Source of the DNA: Corynebacterium kroppenstedtii
GTDB taxonomy: Bacteria; Actinomycetota; Actinomycetes; Mycobacteriales; Mycobacteriaceae
Reading direction: 5' to 3'
Assembly (NCBI RefSeq): GCF_003243515.1
Contig: NZ_QFRA01000004.1
Span: 47,991-111,990, forward strand
Length of the DNA stretch: 64,000 bases
In this document: positions 63,608-64,000 of the stretch, piece by piece
Layout of the letters: each line of letters begins with the position of its first letter
Numbering within the stretch: the stretch's first letter is position 1
Notes under the pieces: model-generated
Told to the model about the DNA's origin: nothing
Seen by the model: only the letters and a program-made list of their open reading frames with translations
The model's database searches: none
Made by a program: the position numbers and the translations under genes

Positions 63608-64000
63608 GAGACATGACCTCCAGCAGCAGAATAGGGATCCAGAGCATCGCGCAGGCCGTCAGCGATAAACGCCATGGAAATTGTCAGGAGTGTAAGGATC
63701 AGGGCCGGGAAGTAGAACTGCCACGGTGATGCGCCGACGGCTCCGGTACCGATAGGGACACGTCGGGAAGCTTTACTCCTAGCCCGAGGAATGACAAGCC
63801 TGTTTCTGTCGTCACTGTCGCGGGAACCCCGAGTGCAAATTGAATAATTAAGAGTGAACCAATATTGGGAATAAGGTGCCTAATCACGATGCGGGGAGTG
63901 TTGACACCCATATATTGGGCTGCTTTGACGTAGTCATTCTGTTTGACCGATAACGCCATTGACCAAATGACGCGTGCGGGATAGATCCATCCGAAAATGA
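63604..64000 (-). pseudogene. Oligopeptide permease OppC/DppC, 5' end outside window, frameshifted
   Basis: C-terminal part of a BPD-type inner-membrane permease. Upstream frame: IYPARVIWSMALSVKQNDYVKAAQYMGVNTPRIVIRHLIPNIGSLLIIQFALG, containing the EAA-type loop that contacts the ATPase. It leaves frame near 63754 after LGVKLPDVSL; the next frame continues IGTGAVGASPWQFYFPALILTLLTISMAFIADGLRDALDP to the stop at 63604. One extra T on the coding strand (CTATC to CTTATC) restores it. First visible gene of the opp operon. Confidence 0.78.

Noticed and set aside
1..64000. CRISPR arrays, prophage or integrative elements
   Set aside because: No regularly spaced repeats, no integrase other than XerC, no transposase and no phage structural genes were seen.

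Overview
The window is chromosomal housekeeping DNA of a high-GC Gram-positive. Gene content and order (mycothione reductase beside mqo, rpsB-tsf-pyrH-frr-cdsA-rlmN, rimP-nusA-ylxR-infB-rbfA, truB/ribF-rpsO-pnp, and the actinobacterial DUF2469, DUF2631 and DUF4439 proteins) point to Corynebacteriales. Corynebacterium is most likely, perhaps a lipophilic species close to C. kroppenstedtii; this species-level guess is inference. No CRISPR array, rRNA, tRNA, prophage or complete insertion sequence was seen.

Layout. 1-5.4 kb: rpsP (cut by the window edge), khpA, rimM, trmD, tex, rplS. 5.5-7.1 kb: a repeat-bounded, strongly structured intergenic segment and a frameshifted secreted lipase, set between rplS and lepB. 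7.2-14.2 kb: lepB, rnhB, DUF2469, yraN, comM, dprA, xerC. 14.3-20 kb: a degenerate M23 protein, a long rpsB leader, then rpsB, tsf, pyrH, frr, cdsA. 20-27 kb: LapA-like protein, rlmN, DUF2631, rseP, a lipoprotein penicillin-binding protein, map; dxr and ispG, which flank rseP in related actinobacteria, are absent. 27-39 kb: cobQ, MFS exporter, mtr, mqo, ChlI/ChlD-type chelatase, cobO, cobB, cobA, interleaved as in mycobacteria. 39-44 kb: yaaA, ino1, proS, a Tat lipoprotein. 44-53.5 kb: rimP, nusA, ylxR, infB, rbfA, DHH phosphoesterase, MATE exporter, 4'-phosphopantetheinyl transferase. 53.5-60 kb: truB, ribF, rpsO, pnp, a YwiC-like membrane protein. 60-64 kb: an opp/dpp peptide transporter operon on the minus strand (oppC, fused ATPase, binding protein) that runs off the window.

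Most genes serve translation (ribosomal proteins, tRNA/rRNA modification, initiation and assembly factors), envelope biogenesis and export, cobalamin synthesis and the mycothiol redox system (ino1 and mtr).

The most striking property is the number of broken genes. Eight reading frames are interrupted by a single-base length change, mostly at or next to mononucleotide runs (lipase, dprA, cobQ, MFS exporter, chelatase, oppA, oppDF, oppC). Two more lesions are in-frame stops where tryptophan would fit (cobB TAG, oppA TGA). The indels could be sequencing length errors or real decay; the two nonsense codons are harder to explain as length errors and suggest real loss in cobalamin synthesis and peptide uptake. 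Other points worth checking are a perfect 12-bp hairpin that is both terminator-like and covers the rbfA ribosome binding site, two perfect DnaA boxes upstream of rpsB, and several promoters placed so that transcripts would start at the start codon.
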